Below, in pieces: positions 16,735 through 27,030 of a DNA stretch of 64,000 bases (its first letter is position 1; the number at the start of each line of letters is the position of its first letter). The notes under the pieces are model-generated. The model was not told where the DNA came from and did not search any database. It saw only the letters and a program-made list of their open reading frames with translations. The stretch covers positions 2,430,811 to 2,494,810 of the forward strand of contig CP070707.1 of the NCBI GenBank assembly GCA_020350205.1. The letters are read 5' to 3'. The stretch comes from a bacterium. GTDB lineage: Bacteria; Calditrichota; Calditrichia; RBG-13-44-9. The translations under genes and the position numbers were made by a program.

Positions 16735-17867
16735 TAGGCGTGGGCATTCAAGTCCTGAATTTTTTCAGAAAGTTCTGTGTAGGGTAGCCCAGTTGAATTG
16801 GCCAGGCTATTTTTAACCACATAGCCCTTATAGAGTGAAATACCGTTCGCAAGGCCGGAATTGGCCAGCACGGATCTTTCCAGGCCGTGTTTGGCAATTT
16901 TAATCAGATAAGGCATCAGTGCAGCAGAGAAAGCACGGGCTGCAATTTTGGGAACGATCGCGGTAATATTCGACACGCAATAATGAACCACCCCATCTAC
17001 CACGAAGGTTGGATTTTCATGATGGGTAATTTTACTTGTTTCCACGCTACCACCCAGGTCGATGTCAACATCTACGATCACGGATCCCTGGCGCATGGTT
17101 TTAACCATTTCACGGCTGACTATTTTGGGAGTCGGTTTTTCCGGAATGTGAATACAGGCGATAAGCAAATCTGTAATGGGTAATAATTCTTTAATATTTT
17201 CATCGGTACTGATGATGGATGAGATATTTGGGTATCCCAAAGCATCAAGCTCAAGTAACCTGGAATAGTCATTGTCAAGGATAATCACCCTGGCACCTAA
17301 ATTTGCTGCGGCAATGGCCGCCTGTTTGCCAACATTCCCTGCACCCAGAATGGTAACTTGCGCCGGCGGTGATCCGGTTACTCTTCCCAGAACAATACCG
17401 CGTCCGCCACTGTGCTTCTGTAAATAGAAGGCGCCATTTAAAACCGCCATTTGTCCGGCAATCCGACTGATCGATTGCAGCAAGGGGCGCCGATTTTGCT
17501 TGTCTTTTACAAATTCATACGATAGACAAGTACAGCCTTTACCAGCAAGGATTTTGGCGAGATCTGGGTTCGTGACGAAATGAAAAAAGGAGAAAAAGGA
17601 CTGCTCCGGTCTGATTAGTTCCAATTCGACCGGTTGATGCTCGCGAATTTTAAGGATAATGTCTGCTAATGAGTAGAGTTTTTCTGAGGATGGTACAATT
17701 TGAGCACCGACCCTCTCGTACTGGGAATCCAGTGCTTCGCAAAATTCTCCGGCGCCTGTTTCCACATAGACCTTGTGCCCATATTTGACTATTTCCTTTA
17801 CCAGAAATGGCAAAGCACCCACCCGCATTTCCTGGGCTCTTAATTCACGCGGTATACCAAAAGTCAT
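16734..17867 (-). CDS. ald: Alanine dehydrogenase
   Basis: NAD-dependent enzyme interconverting L-alanine and pyruvate plus ammonia; the sequence belongs to the alanine dehydrogenase / transhydrogenase alpha family. Seen are the N-terminal GIPRELRAQEMRVG, the substrate-site KIREHQP and FHFVTNP (a His in this position is catalytic in the family), the nucleotide-binding ILGAGNVG at about residue 174, and VDVDIDLGGSVETS with the catalytic Asp, followed by VVDGVVHYCVSNI. At 377 residues it is full length (usual 360-375). Some divergence from textbook Ald, such as TGSPPA where GVPGV is common, leaves room for a related amino-acid dehydrogenase. It is translationally coupled to the downstream deacetylase gene. 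Confidence 0.87.
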   Translation of the reverse strand: MTFGIPRELRAQEMRVGALPFLVKEIVKYGHKVYVETGAGEFCEALDSQYERVGAQIVPSSEKLYSLADIILKIREHQPVELELIRPEQSFFSFFHFVTNPDLAKILAGKGCTCLSYEFVKDKQNRRPLLQSISRIAGQMAVLNGAFYLQKHSGGRGIVLGRVTGSPPAQVTILGAGNVGKQAAIAAANLGARVIILDNDYSRLLELDALGYPNISSIISTDENIKELLPITDLLIACIHIPEKPTPKIVSREMVKTMRQGSVIVDVDIDLGGSVETSKITHHENPTFVVDGVVHYCVSNITAIVPKIAARAFSAALMPYLIKIAKHGLERSVLANSGLANGISLYKGYVVKNSLANSTGLPYTELSEKIQDLNAHA

Positions 17868-18019
17868 TTTGTCACCTTACTCTTTTAATATTCATGGGAA
17901 CAAAAATATAATTCCCCGTCGATCAATGAAGACCTGAGCTATAATTTAAAACATCTGGTCATTAATGAATAAACAATTTTACAATTTTGTGGATTTTTGA
18001 AATATTTATCGAATAATAA

Positions 18020-19252
18020 TTAGTTTGGAAGGAAAACAACCCGGAGCATTTTTTCCGGATGAAAAATCTGCTCGACCAGTGAGGAAATGCTCTCGCTTGA
18101 AACGTTATCAATATCCCGAATGATCTGATCAACGTCCTGATACTTTTGAAGATAAATTTCCATTTTCGCCAGCCGGCCCATCCGCTTTGAGGTGTTTTCC
18201 AGGCCTAGAATGAGATTACCTTTCAGTTGCGATTTTACTCGTTGAAGTTCTGTTCGCGAAATCGGTTTGGCATGTAATTTCTTCAATTCTTTCCCAATGA
18301 GCGATAGGGCCCGGTCCTTTTTGTTTCGGTCGGTTCCCAGGTATATTGCCAGCAGTCCGTTATCCTTAAAAAAATCTACAAATGAATAAACGGAGTATGC
18401 GACACCATAGCGTTCTCTTATGTTTTGAAACAACCGCGAACCCATCCCCACACCCAGTACCGTATTAAGTAACAGTAATTCATACTTAAGGTGATGATTA
18501 TAAGGAAGTGCACTCATTCCCAGGCAAATATGTGCTTGATTAATTTGTCGATTGAGCAGATATTCTCCCTGGCCGATACGGGAAATTGAACGGTCAGCTG
18601 GGGATTCATATCTACCCGGCATGTTAAATTTTACTTCACATAGATCGACTAGTTTATCATGGTCAATATTACCTGCTGCAGCAATTAGAATATTGGAGCC
18701 CGTATAATGTCTTTCATAGAAATCAAGTAACATCTGCCGGCTAATGTTGTTTACGGAATCCTTGGAACCCAGAATGGGTAGACCCAGGCTATTTTCCGGA
18801 TATAACTTTTCCACGAAAATGTCCTGCACCAGATCATCAGGAGTATCTTCAACACTGTCAATCTCATCCAGGATAACTTCCCGTTCCTTTTCCATTTCCC
18901 GGGGAGAGAAGACAGAATGACAGATCATATCTGAAAGTACATTGATAGCTTTACTGATCTGAGTATCAAGAATTTCGGCATAAAAACAGGTCTGTTCTTT
19001 GGAAGTAAAGGCATTAAGATATCCGCCAACAGATTCCAGGCTCCGGGCTATTTCTCTTGCAGACCTCCTTGTGGTCCCTTTGAAAAGCATGTGCTCCAGA
19101 AAATGGGCAATTCCGTTGGCATCTCTGATTTCATCACGGGAGCCGGATTTGATCCAGACCCCGATCGATACTGAACGGATATAGGGTATATTTTCGGTAA
19201 TAATGGTCAGACCATTGGGCAACTTTGTTTTCTTGTATACAGATTCAGACAT
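18020..19252 (-). CDS. M16-family zinc metallopeptidase (processing-protease-like)
   Basis: A 410-residue single-unit M16 (inverzincin) peptidase of the mitochondrial-processing-peptidase-like type often found after pnp in bacteria (YmxG/PqqL group). The inverted zinc motif HFLEH is at residues 50-54 and the third ligand is E130 within EVILDEI, 76 residues after H54, as the family requires. A glycine-rich LGVGMGSRLFQNIRE segment and the R-x-x-Y-like RERYGVAYSVYS follow, matching the second M16 half. No signal peptide is visible, so a cytoplasmic location is likely. It follows pnp but a terminator at 19284-19323 lies between them, implying its own promoter or controlled readthrough. Confidence 0.88.
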   Translation of the reverse strand: MSESVYKKTKLPNGLTIITENIPYIRSVSIGVWIKSGSRDEIRDANGIAHFLEHMLFKGTTRRSAREIARSLESVGGYLNAFTSKEQTCFYAEILDTQISKAINVLSDMICHSVFSPREMEKEREVILDEIDSVEDTPDDLVQDIFVEKLYPENSLGLPILGSKDSVNNISRQMLLDFYERHYTGSNILIAAAGNIDHDKLVDLCEVKFNMPGRYESPADRSISRIGQGEYLLNRQINQAHICLGMSALPYNHHLKYELLLLNTVLGVGMGSRLFQNIRERYGVAYSVYSFVDFFKDNGLLAIYLGTDRNKKDRALSLIGKELKKLHAKPISRTELQRVKSQLKGNLILGLENTSKRMGRLAKMEIYLQKYQDVDQIIRDIDNVSSESISSLVEQIFHPEKMLRVVFLPN

Positions 19253-19283
19253 CTTACCGAACGGTGTTTTAATCTCTTTATCG

Positions 19284-19323
19284 AAAAATAGGCGGATGAC
19301 TCAAGATTTATTGAATCATCCGC
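19284..19323 (-). terminator. Intrinsic terminator downstream of pnp
   Basis: GCGGATGA (19292-19299) pairs with TCATCCGC (19316-19323), and after one mismatch TCAA (19301-19304) pairs with TTGA (19311-19314). On the minus strand the stem is followed by a T-rich run (complement of 19284-19290). It would end the rimP-to-pnp transcript and reduce expression of the M16 gene. Confidence 0.8.
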
Positions 19324-19385
19324 GGGAGTATATTTTAATTAATCAACCACTGAGAACAGGCAGTTAAGAACTTCAGACCGATTGG

Positions 19386-21491
19386 TCAGGATTTTTTCTC
19401 TTCCTGCTCTTGCTGGCGACGCAAGAATGCCTTGCGGCTTAGATTATATCTTCCTTCGCGATCAATTTCCTTGAGAATCACATGAACCTTATCACCGATC
19501 TTTACGACATCGGTGACGGTTTTTACATGACTGGCATCGAGTTCCGAGATATGGATAAGTCCCTCTTTACCGGGTAGGAATTCTGCGAATGCACCAAAAT
19601 TCATGATTCGTTTTACGGTAGCCTCATAAACTTTTCCGGTTTCCGGTTCCTCAATAATGGTCTCAATTCGTTTCTTAGCCAGATTGGCCATCTCAACATC
19701 CGGTGATGCAATCACGGTTAACCCTGAATCATCAATGTCAATTTTCACCCCGGTTTCTTCGATGATTCCGCGAATTACCTTTCCTGAAGGGCCAATCACC
19801 TCACCAATGCGATCCGTGGGTATCATCAGGGTAATGATTCTGGGGGCATAAGGTGATATGTCCGCTTTGGGTTTATCGATAGTGGATTCCATGATGTCGA
19901 GGATTTTCAGGCGCGCCGAATGGGCTTTTTCCAATGCTTCTTCCATGATTTCAAAGCTCAATCCGGAAATTTTAATATCCATTTGAAATGCGGTGATGCC
20001 CTCCCGGGTACCGGCGACTTTGAAATCCATGTCGCCAAGGTGGTCTTCATCTCCCAGAATATCAGTCAGAATGCGAACTTCCTTGTCTTCCTTAATTAAT
20101 CCCATCGCAATCCCAGCCACATGACATTTTACCGGTACGCCTGCATCCATTAAACATAGAGAACCGGAGCAGACGCTAGCCATGGATGAAGAACCATTCG
20201 ATTCCAGAATATCTGAGACAATTCTGATAGTGTATGGGAAAGATTCATCAGAAGGTAAAATAGTTTTCAGGGAGCGTTCGGCTAAATTGCCGTGGCCGAT
20301 TTCCCGGCGACCGGGTCCCCTGAAAAATCGGACTTCCCCCACGCTGAAGGGCGGGAAGTTGTAATGAAGCATGTAACTTTTACTGCTCTCACCTTCCAGG
20401 GTCTCCACAATCTGTTCATCAATCTTGGTCCCCAGAGTTGTGACTCCCAGACTTTGTGTCTGACCCCGGGTAAACAGCGCAGAACCATGCGCCCGGGGTA
20501 ATATGGAAGTTTCGCAACTGATATCCCGGATGTCATCCATTCCCCGGCCATCCAGTCGTCTGGATTCGTTAATAATCATCGAACGCATTTCTTCTTTTTC
20601 AATTTGATGAAGCTGTTCTTTAATCATTGAAGCGTAATTTTCAAATTCTTCCGGATAGGTTGATTCAGCTTCCTTCAGAATTTCCCGAAGTGCTTCATGG
20701 CGATTTTTTTTGTCAGTTTCCTGAATAGCTTTTTTTATCTTCTTTCTGGCAAATTCATCTACTTTTTGTAACAGGTCCTGTGGGATTTCGGGCGGAACGA
20801 TTTCCAGCTTTGTTGGTGAAAATTCCTGTATGATCTCTTTTTCCAGATCAATGATTTCTTTAATAAACTGATGTCCGAATTTCAGGGCAGCGATCATATC
20901 CTGTTCGGAGACCTCTCGTGATTCCCCTTCCACCATCAGTATGGAGTCTTCTGTTCCTGCAATAATCAGTTCCAAGTCACTCTCATTAGTTTGAGAGTAG
21001 GTGGGATTTATGATCAATTCCCCAGCAATTCTTCCCACCCGGACAGCGGCAATGGGTCCTTCAAACGGGATGTCCGAAATGGAAAGTGCAACCGAAGCCC
21101 CCAAGGTACCCAGAACATCACCATCATTTTCCCGGTCACTGCTCAATACAAATGCAACAACCTGGGTTTCATTTTTAAATCCATCTGGAAATAGCGGTCG
21201 TAAGGGTCGATCAATTAAGCGGGCACTTAAAATTTCCTTTTCGGAAGGCCGACCTTCTCTTTTAAAAAAACCTCCGGGAATCTTTCCGGCGGCATAGGTT
21301 TTTTCCTGATATTCAACTGAGAGCGGAAAGAAGTCCACATCTTCACGGGGTTCTTTGTTGCAGGTCGCGGTGACCAAAACCATGGTATCACCATATCGTA
21401 CTACAGCGGAACCATTGGCCTGTTTCGCCATCTTGCCGGTTTCGATACTTAGTGTTTTACCGCCTATGTCCCGTTCTTTTTTAATTATCAT
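19386..21491 (-). CDS. pnp: Polyribonucleotide nucleotidyltransferase (PNPase)
   Basis: Phosphorolytic 3'-5' exoribonuclease of the RNA degradation machinery. The 701-residue protein has the full domain set: RNase PH domain 1 (SAVVRYGDTMVLVTA), the helical linker, RNase PH domain 2 (LFTRGQTQSLGVTTLG, FFRGPGRREIGHGNLAERSL, LGDEDHLGDMDFKVAGTREG), a KH domain (DRIGEVIGPSGKVIRGI at about 565) and a C-terminal S1 domain (GKVYEATVKRIMNFGAF, LIHISEL). All phosphate-site and catalytic signatures look intact. The gene starts 17 bp after rpsO, the classic rpsO-pnp arrangement. In E. coli pnp is autoregulated through its leader; the very short spacer here leaves little room for a comparable hairpin. Confidence 0.97.
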   Translation of the reverse strand: MIIKKERDIGGKTLSIETGKMAKQANGSAVVRYGDTMVLVTATCNKEPREDVDFFPLSVEYQEKTYAAGKIPGGFFKREGRPSEKEILSARLIDRPLRPLFPDGFKNETQVVAFVLSSDRENDGDVLGTLGASVALSISDIPFEGPIAAVRVGRIAGELIINPTYSQTNESDLELIIAGTEDSILMVEGESREVSEQDMIAALKFGHQFIKEIIDLEKEIIQEFSPTKLEIVPPEIPQDLLQKVDEFARKKIKKAIQETDKKNRHEALREILKEAESTYPEEFENYASMIKEQLHQIEKEEMRSMIINESRRLDGRGMDDIRDISCETSILPRAHGSALFTRGQTQSLGVTTLGTKIDEQIVETLEGESSKSYMLHYNFPPFSVGEVRFFRGPGRREIGHGNLAERSLKTILPSDESFPYTIRIVSDILESNGSSSMASVCSGSLCLMDAGVPVKCHVAGIAMGLIKEDKEVRILTDILGDEDHLGDMDFKVAGTREGITAFQMDIKISGLSFEIMEEALEKAHSARLKILDIMESTIDKPKADISPYAPRIITLMIPTDRIGEVIGPSGKVIRGIIEETGVKIDIDDSGLTVIASPDVEMANLAKKRIETIIEEPETGKVYEATVKRIMNFGAFAEFLPGKEGLIHISELDASHVKTVTDVVKIGDKVHVILKEIDREGRYNLSRKAFLRRQQEQEEKKS

Positions 21492-21508
21492 TTTTTCTCC
21501 AAGTGTCT

Positions 21509-21778
21509 TTATCTTCTCAAGCCTAATTCATTAATCAGATTTCTGTATCTCTCGATATCTATTTTCAATAGATAATTGAGTAATCTGCGTCGTTGTCCGA
21601 CGAGTTTTAGTAATCCCCGTCTCGAATGGTGATCTTTAGAATTTTCTTTCATGTGTTCAGTGAGATCAGCAATGCGACGAGTAAGCAGTGCAACCTGAAC
21701 CTCGGTTTTCCCCGAATTTTTTGAATCACCTCCGAATTTCTTAATGATCTCTATTTTTTCTTCTTTGCTCAGAGACAT
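21509..21778 (-). CDS. rpsO: 30S ribosomal protein S15
   Basis: Primary 16S rRNA-binding protein of the small subunit platform. With the ATG at 21778 the product is 89 residues, the canonical S15 length, and it carries the conserved GSPEVQ-type segment (here [12 protein letters not shown]), [16 protein letters not shown] and [12 protein letters not shown] longer frame starting at 21808 is rejected because GGAGG lies 5 nt upstream of 21778 and the extra ten residues are not part of the family. It sits 14 bp after ribF and 17 bp before pnp on the minus strand. Confidence 0.97.
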   Translation of the reverse strand: MSLSKEEKIEIIKKFGGDSKNSGKTEVQVALLTRRIADLTEHMKENSKDHHSRRGLLKLVGQRRRLLNYLLKIDIERYRNLINELGLRR

Positions 21779-21792
21779 TACATCCTCCAGTA

Positions 21793-22704
21793 TTAAATTT
21801 TTAAACACAATTCTTTATCTTTTGATATTTGCATTTTTAATTCTTCGGGTGTTGAAAACTTTTTCTCCACCCGGATAAATTTCTTAAAAATGATTTCTAA
21901 GGTAGAACCATAAATCAAACCCGAAAAATTAAAGATATGAACCTCTAAAGTCAAGGGATCAAAATTAAATGTGGGTCGGTGTCCAATATTCATCATGCCC
22001 TTGTATCGCTGTCCCTGCAGGATAATATCCACAGCATATACGCCGTTTTGAGGAATGAGCTTTTCTTCATGGACCGGTCGGATGTTGGCAGTGGGAAAAC
22101 CCAGATTCGTTCCACGATGCTCACCCTTTTCTACTTCTCCCACCAAGGAATACGGACGTCCTAAAAGTTGCTGCACCTTCTCCATCTGGGTGAGATGAAT
22201 AAATTCTCGGATCCGGCTGCTGCTAATCAATTCTCCGCCGACTTCATGGGGAGGAATAATGGTAACAGAAAAGTCATGTTGCTTACCCAGAATCTGCAAT
22301 TGTTCAGTACTTCCTTTTCGGTTGCGTCCAAAGGCATGATCGTATCCCACCACCATTTTTTTCATGCGGATCTTCTGTACCAGTATTTCTTTTACAAATT
22401 GCCGGTAATCTGTCCTGGAAAATTCCTCTGTAAACGGAATGATCACAAGCAAATCCAATCCCAAATCCTGCAGCAGGGAAAGTTTTTCTGGCAGGGGTGT
22501 CAGCAATTCCACCCGATAACCCAAAACCTGTTTGGGATGAGGATGGAAGGTAACCAGCGTGGACATACAATCACATTCAGAGGCCTGTTTTATAAGTTCC
22601 TGTAGAATTTTCTGATGGCCTAAATGGATGCCATCGAAAGATCCAACCGTGAGTACGGTTTCAGTCTGAAAATCGATATCAGTGATTGAATTAATTATTT
22701 CCAT
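21793..22704 (-). CDS. ribF: Bifunctional riboflavin kinase / FAD synthetase
   Basis: Converts riboflavin to FMN and FMN to FAD. The N-terminal nucleotidyltransferase domain shows [20 protein letters not shown] and SSSRIRE; the C-terminal flavokinase domain shows [19 protein letters not shown] and MNIGHRPTF. The total of 303 residues is typical. ATG at 22704 is chosen over 22734 because the family begins close to this position and the overlap with truB shrinks to 14 bp. Location between truB and rpsO is conserved in many bacteria. Confidence 0.95.
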   Translation of the reverse strand: MEIINSITDIDFQTETVLTVGSFDGIHLGHQKILQELIKQASECDCMSTLVTFHPHPKQVLGYRVELLTPLPEKLSLLQDLGLDLLVIIPFTEEFSRTDYRQFVKEILVQKIRMKKMVVGYDHAFGRNRKGSTEQLQILGKQHDFSVTIIPPHEVGGELISSSRIREFIHLTQMEKVQQLLGRPYSLVGEVEKGEHRGTNLGFPTANIRPVHEEKLIPQNGVYAVDIILQGQRYKGMMNIGHRPTFNFDPLTLEVHIFNFSGLIYGSTLEIIFKKFIRVEKKFSTPEELKMQISKDKELCLKI

Positions 22705-23380
22705 GATGTTTCTCTGCTTGCCAGTGTTGCTCAAAAAGATTCAGACTAAGTGATTGTTCAAGGTGATAGTCACCGATCCGTTTCCGGGTTAAGCGGGTTA
22801 AATGACCGGTGGTGCCTAATTTAACTGCAATATCATAAGCCAGTGTGCGAATATAGGTGCCTTGTCCGCATTCCACGGCAAAATGAATTTCGGACGCCCG
22901 GAAATCCAGTAATTTAAAACAATATATGGTGACTGTTTTAAATCGATCCGGGATTTCCACCCCCTTCCTGGCCAGGGCATAGGAGCGCCTTCCCCCGATT
23001 TTTGCTGCCGAATAGGCGGGTATTTTTTGTTGAATCGTTCCGGTGAATTGTCTGAATATTTCATTAAGTTGATGTTTATCAAACTCTGGGACTGGTTTTT
23101 CTTCAGTAATGTTTCCCGTTAGATCGAGGGTGTCAGTTGTCTGACCCAATCTGAGGATTGCCTCATACTCTTTCTTTAAATTCATTAAAGCTGCGACATT
23201 TTTTGTGGCTTTTCCCATACAAATGAGCAGCACTCCGGTGGCAAAAGGGTCCAGAGTACCCGCATGTCCAACTCGCTTTATGCGGGTGATATTGCGGATT
23301 TTTTTAACCACATCAAAAGAGGTCCATTCCACAGGTTTATTTATATTTACGATATAACCATTGTCTAATTTTTGAATCAT
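22691..23380 (-). CDS. truB: tRNA pseudouridine(55) synthase, short form
   Basis: Makes pseudouridine 55 in the T-loop of tRNAs. The N-terminal NKPVEWTSFDVV and the catalytic motif VGHAGTLDPFATGVLL, with the nucleophile D44, are intact, and GQGTYIRTLAYDI marks the other side of the active site. At 229 residues the protein stops right after the catalytic domain and lacks the C-terminal PUA-like domain of the roughly 300-residue E. coli and Bacillus enzymes. Short forms occur in several FCB lineages, so this looks like a natural length and not a truncation: the end overlaps ribF by 14 bp in another frame and there is no continuation downstream. Confidence 0.94.
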   Translation of the reverse strand: MIQKLDNGYIVNINKPVEWTSFDVVKKIRNITRIKRVGHAGTLDPFATGVLLICMGKATKNVAALMNLKKEYEAILRLGQTTDTLDLTGNITEEKPVPEFDKHQLNEIFRQFTGTIQQKIPAYSAAKIGGRRSYALARKGVEIPDRFKTVTIYCFKLLDFRASEIHFAVECGQGTYIRTLAYDIAVKLGTTGHLTRLTRKRIGDYHLEQSLSLNLFEQHWQAEKHHGNN

Positions 23381-23476
23381 ATTTACCTGAAATCAGGGTT
23401 TTACTTCTTCTTTGATTCTTAATTCAAAAATAATTAAATGTAATTAAAGCGATCAGAGGCTGGAATTCTGGAAATT

Positions 23477-23845
23477 CTATTGTTCTTTCTCTTTGTCACT
23501 TTGATGAATTTTTTTTATCAGTTCATTAATATGCTCGGAATACTCCAGGGATTCGTCATAAAAAAAACGTAAATCCGGTGTGAAACGCATCTTTAAAAGA
23601 GGGGAGAGTTCGTTCCTTAGAAAATTTTTAGCACTTTCCAGTGCTTCATGGGAGTTTTTCCGTTGTTCTTCATCACCCAGGCAGGTATAATACACGGTGG
23701 CTATGCGCAGATCACCGGAGATTTTCACATGAGTTAAGGTGATGAATCCTTTACGAGGATCTTTCAAACGGCGATCGATAAGCTGACTAAGATATTTTTT
23801 TATCTGATCCGCTATTTTTTTCTGTCTGATTGTTTCTGTTTTCAT
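23477..23845 (-). CDS. rbfA: 30S ribosome-binding factor A
   Basis: KH-fold factor helping late maturation of the 30S subunit and the 5' end of 16S rRNA. The 122-residue product shows the family pattern: an N-terminal basic helix (RQKKIADQIKKYLSQLI), DPRKGFITLTHVKISGDLRIATVYYT and LRNELSPLLKMRFTPDLRFFYDES. The start directly abuts the stop of the DUF503 gene (23846), pointing to coupled translation. truB follows after 95 bp. Confidence 0.95.
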   Translation of the reverse strand: MKTETIRQKKIADQIKKYLSQLIDRRLKDPRKGFITLTHVKISGDLRIATVYYTCLGDEEQRKNSHEALESAKNFLRNELSPLLKMRFTPDLRFFYDESLEYSEHINELIKKIHQSDKEKEQ

Positions 23846-24133
23846 CTATAAAAACTCAAGGGAATGTTGGGTTATTTCTGCTGCACCATTGCTTTCGATT
23901 AATTTAAAAATGGCATTCATATTTTTTTCAATGAAAACATAATCATTGCCGACTTGTACAACCCCCAGTTGTGCTCTCTGCCATTTATCCTGATAATCTA
24001 CCTCTGCAATGGAAACATTGAATTTATTTCTAACCTTATCCTTGATACTTTTTATGATCAGCCGTTTCTCTTTCAGAGAAGCACTGTACGGTAAAAATAA
24101 ATCTACAGTCAGCAATCCGACGATGAGTTGCAT
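23846..24133 (-). CDS. DUF503 (YlxP-like) family protein
   Basis: A 95-residue protein of the DUF503 family, recognised by the opening strand (IVGLLTVDLFLPYSASLKEKR) and NKFNVSIAEVDYQDKWQRAQLGVV. The family sits almost invariably between infB and rbfA; its molecular role is not firmly known, though context points to ribosome assembly or translation initiation. Here it is 26 bp after infB and immediately before rbfA. Confidence 0.9.
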   Translation of the reverse strand: MQLIVGLLTVDLFLPYSASLKEKRLIIKSIKDKVRNKFNVSIAEVDYQDKWQRAQLGVVQVGNDYVFIEKNMNAIFKLIESNGAAEITQHSLEFL

Positions 24134-24159
24134 GAAAATCCACCGCTAGAGGTTGTTTG

Positions 24160-27030
24160 TTAAGCTTGCAGTGTACGTTTTTCCTTAATTAATTCGTATG
24201 CTTCGATGTGATCGCCAACCTTAATATCATTATAGTTTTCAATCATAATTCCGCATTCGTAACCAGAAACTACCTCCCGCGCATCATCTTTGAAGCGCTT
24301 CAAGGAAGCCAGTTTACCATCATAAATCTCAACATCATTACGAATCAGGCGGACCCGGGAATTACGGGTGATTTTTCCATCAGTGACATAACTTCCGGCA
24401 ATAGTTCCCAGGCGGGAAACTTTGAAAACTTCCCGGACTTCCAGCATACCTAGAATCTGTTCCTTTTCTTCGGGTTCCAATAATCCTTCTAGTGCCTTGT
24501 TGACATCATCTATGGCGTCATAAATAACTTTGTACAAACGAATATCAACTTTTTCTTCTTCGGATAATGCCTTAGCTTTTATGGTGGGCCGTACATGAAA
24601 TCCGATAATGATTGCCCGGGAAGCATATGCCAGCTGGACATCTGATTCTGTAATGGGGCCAACGGCTCGTCGGACCACTTTTACGGCAACATCCTTATTT
24701 GATAATTTTTGAAGTGAGTCCGAGAGGGCCTGTGCCGATCCACCCACGTCTGCTTTTACAATTATGTTAAGCTCTTTGACGGTCCCTTCCTGGATCTGCC
24801 GGGAAATCTCATCCAGCGTCAATAGTTTTATCTGGCGAAAATCCTGTTCACGAATGAGTTGCTGCCGGCGGTGTGCAATTTCTCGTCCCTGCCTCTCATC
24901 CCGCATTACCAGTAACCTGTCTCCTGCTTCGGGAACACCGTCGATACCGAGAACCTGCACCGGATAGGAGGGGGTAACGGAATCTACTGGTAGATTCCGC
25001 TCGTTTAGAAGTGCTCTTACCCGCCCATAATACTGTCCGACAATAAAATCCTGCCCGATTTCAAGAGTGCCCTGTTGAATCAGAACGGTGGCTACGGCTC
25101 CTTTTCCTTTATCCAGACGGGATTCGATTACTACACCACCCGCAGTTTTATAGGGATTTCCCTTTAATTCAAGAATTTCTGCTTCCAGTTGAATTTTTTC
25201 AAGCAAATCCGGAATCCCGGCACCGGTTTTCGCAGAAACATCAACGACCTGAAATTTTCCACCCCAGTCTTCTACCAGAATATTGCGGTCAGCCAGCTGT
25301 TTCCGGACTCCTTGCGGATCTGCTCCCGCTTTATCAATTTTATTTATGGCGATAATTATCGGAACGCCGGCAGCCCGGGCGTGATCTATCGCCTCTTCGG
25401 TCTGCGGCATGACTTTGTCATCAGCAGCAACCACCAGAACGACTATATCTGTCACCTGGGCACCCCGGGACCGCATGGCGGTAAAAGCTTCGTGACCGGG
25501 TGTATCCAGAAATGTTATTTTGCGGGAATCTTCCATCTCGACGACATAGGCACCGATGTGCTGAGTAATTCCTCCGGACTCGCCTGCCACTACATTTGCG
25601 TGCCGGATGTAATCTAACAGAGAGGTTTTACCATGATCCACATGACCCATTACGGTTACCACCGGGTGGCGGGATTCATAATCTTTCGGGTCATCTTCTT
25701 CTTCAAGACTTTCTTCCAGAAAGGATGAAGCAAATTCCTCTTCCTCTTTTACTTTCAGGCCATAATCTTCGGCAAGTAACTTAATCAATGCCATTTCGAG
25801 ACGCTGGTTCAAGGTAACCATTTGGCCCAGATCAAGACATTTTTTTAGCAACTCGGCCGCCGGAACGTCCATGAGATTAGCCAGGTCCTGAACAGTGATA
25901 AATTCCGTCACTGCAATCACATTTTCTTCATCCTCGCCTGCCTCATCTGCACTTTTCACTTTTTTACGGCGTTTCTTTCCGGTGCCGGTATCCTGCATAC
26001 TGGCTAATGTTTTTTTCAGAGTATCCTCAACTTCCTGTTGATCAACTTCTTTTTTCTTACGGGTGCGTTTCCGCCGGTCGTCTTTTTCGCCGAGTCCTTC
26101 CTCTCCTTCCAGTTCCAAATCGGGCCGGATTATTTTTGATTTTTTCCCTTCCTTCCGGATCATTTCCAGCGCTTTCCGCCGTCTGCGCTCTTTATCTGTC
26201 AAATCTTCCTCAAATTCACGTTTTTTCTTATCCTTCTTTTTGTGCAGTTTTGCTTCCTCATCTGTCTCGGTGACTTCAAGCTGTTCGGTTTCAGGTTCTT
26301 CTATCTCCTGAGCTCTCACGCGCTTGGGAATGAGTTCTTCCTCGCTCTTTACACCCTTTTTCTTGCCTTTACGGTCCTTGGAATCTTCCTTTATTTTCTC
26401 TAAAAGTTTTTTCTTTTTCTCTGTTTTTTTCTGTTTTAATTCTTCCTGCATCTTCAGAAATTGCCTGGCGCCGGGATGATCAATAATGTCTCCGATTCTG
26501 GGCTTCTCGTCGATCGGGGCTTCTTTAATTTCAGCCTCATGCTCACTTTTGGCTTCAGCCAGCTGCTCTTCAGTCTGTTCCTCCTCCATTTGAGCGGGAA
26601 TTTCTTCTGTCAGCTCAGGTTCCATTGGTTCATGATCTGCAGCAGCTTTTGCTTTGGCGTCTTTCCCTTTAGTTTTCTTTTTGCCAGTATCCTCTGATTC
26701 GACCGGCATTTCATCCACAGGTTCTGCTTCGGTAACTTCTTGTTTACTTTCAGGAGCCTTGGCTGCTTCGTCGTGGATCTCGCTTATTTCTTCAACGGTC
26801 TCTGCCTCTTCCTTGGCATGTTCCATTCTCCTCTGAGCGATTTTTTCGGCTTTCACCTTCTCCTGGGCAAATCTCTTGAGTATTTCATCATGCATGTCAT
26901 CTGTAATCGGTGTATTCAGACCTGACACCGCGAATCCCTTCTTTTCAAGAAATTCTATAATCGTTTGGTGGGAAAGGTTCAGTTCCTTTGCCACCTTAAA
27001 TAATTTTCTTCTAGTCTTTTCAGCAGCCAT
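24160..27030 (-). CDS. infB: Translation initiation factor IF-2
   Basis: GTPase that brings initiator fMet-tRNA to the 30S subunit. The 956-residue protein begins with an IF2_N helix-turn module ([22 protein letters not shown]), has a long Lys/Glu-rich linker from about 60 to 380, a second IF2_N-like module ([20 protein letters not shown]), then the G domain with G1 [11 protein letters not shown] at about residue 461, the DTPGHEAF switch and NKID. Domains II-IV follow (the last with [16 protein letters not shown]). All functional elements are present; only the charged linker is lengthy, as in many bacteria. It abuts the L7Ae-like gene by zero bases. Confidence 0.97.
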   Translation of the reverse strand: MAAEKTRRKLFKVAKELNLSHQTIIEFLEKKGFAVSGLNTPITDDMHDEILKRFAQEKVKAEKIAQRRMEHAKEEAETVEEISEIHDEAAKAPESKQEVTEAEPVDEMPVESEDTGKKKTKGKDAKAKAAADHEPMEPELTEEIPAQMEEEQTEEQLAEAKSEHEAEIKEAPIDEKPRIGDIIDHPGARQFLKMQEELKQKKTEKKKKLLEKIKEDSKDRKGKKKGVKSEEELIPKRVRAQEIEEPETEQLEVTETDEEAKLHKKKDKKKREFEEDLTDKERRRRKALEMIRKEGKKSKIIRPDLELEGEEGLGEKDDRRKRTRKKKEVDQQEVEDTLKKTLASMQDTGTGKKRRKKVKSADEAGEDEENVIAVTEFITVQDLANLMDVPAAELLKKCLDLGQMVTLNQRLEMALIKLLAEDYGLKVKEEEEFASSFLEESLEEEDDPKDYESRHPVVTVMGHVDHGKTSLLDYIRHANVVAGESGGITQHIGAYVVEMEDSRKITFLDTPGHEAFTAMRSRGAQVTDIVVLVVAADDKVMPQTEEAIDHARAAGVPIIIAINKIDKAGADPQGVRKQLADRNILVEDWGGKFQVVDVSAKTGAGIPDLLEKIQLEAEILELKGNPYKTAGGVVIESRLDKGKGAVATVLIQQGTLEIGQDFIVGQYYGRVRALLNERNLPVDSVTPSYPVQVLGIDGVPEAGDRLLVMRDERQGREIAHRRQQLIREQDFRQIKLLTLDEISRQIQEGTVKELNIIVKADVGGSAQALSDSLQKLSNKDVAVKVVRRAVGPITESDVQLAYASRAIIIGFHVRPTIKAKALSEEEKVDIRLYKVIYDAIDDVNKALEGLLEPEEKEQILGMLEVREVFKVSRLGTIAGSYVTDGKITRNSRVRLIRNDVEIYDGKLASLKRFKDDAREVVSGYECGIMIENYNDIKVGDHIEAYELIKEKRTLQA

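Noticed and set aside
21779-21808. Longer N-terminus of ribosomal protein S15
   Set aside because: The strong GGAGG before 21778 and the canonical 89-residue length decide for the shorter form.
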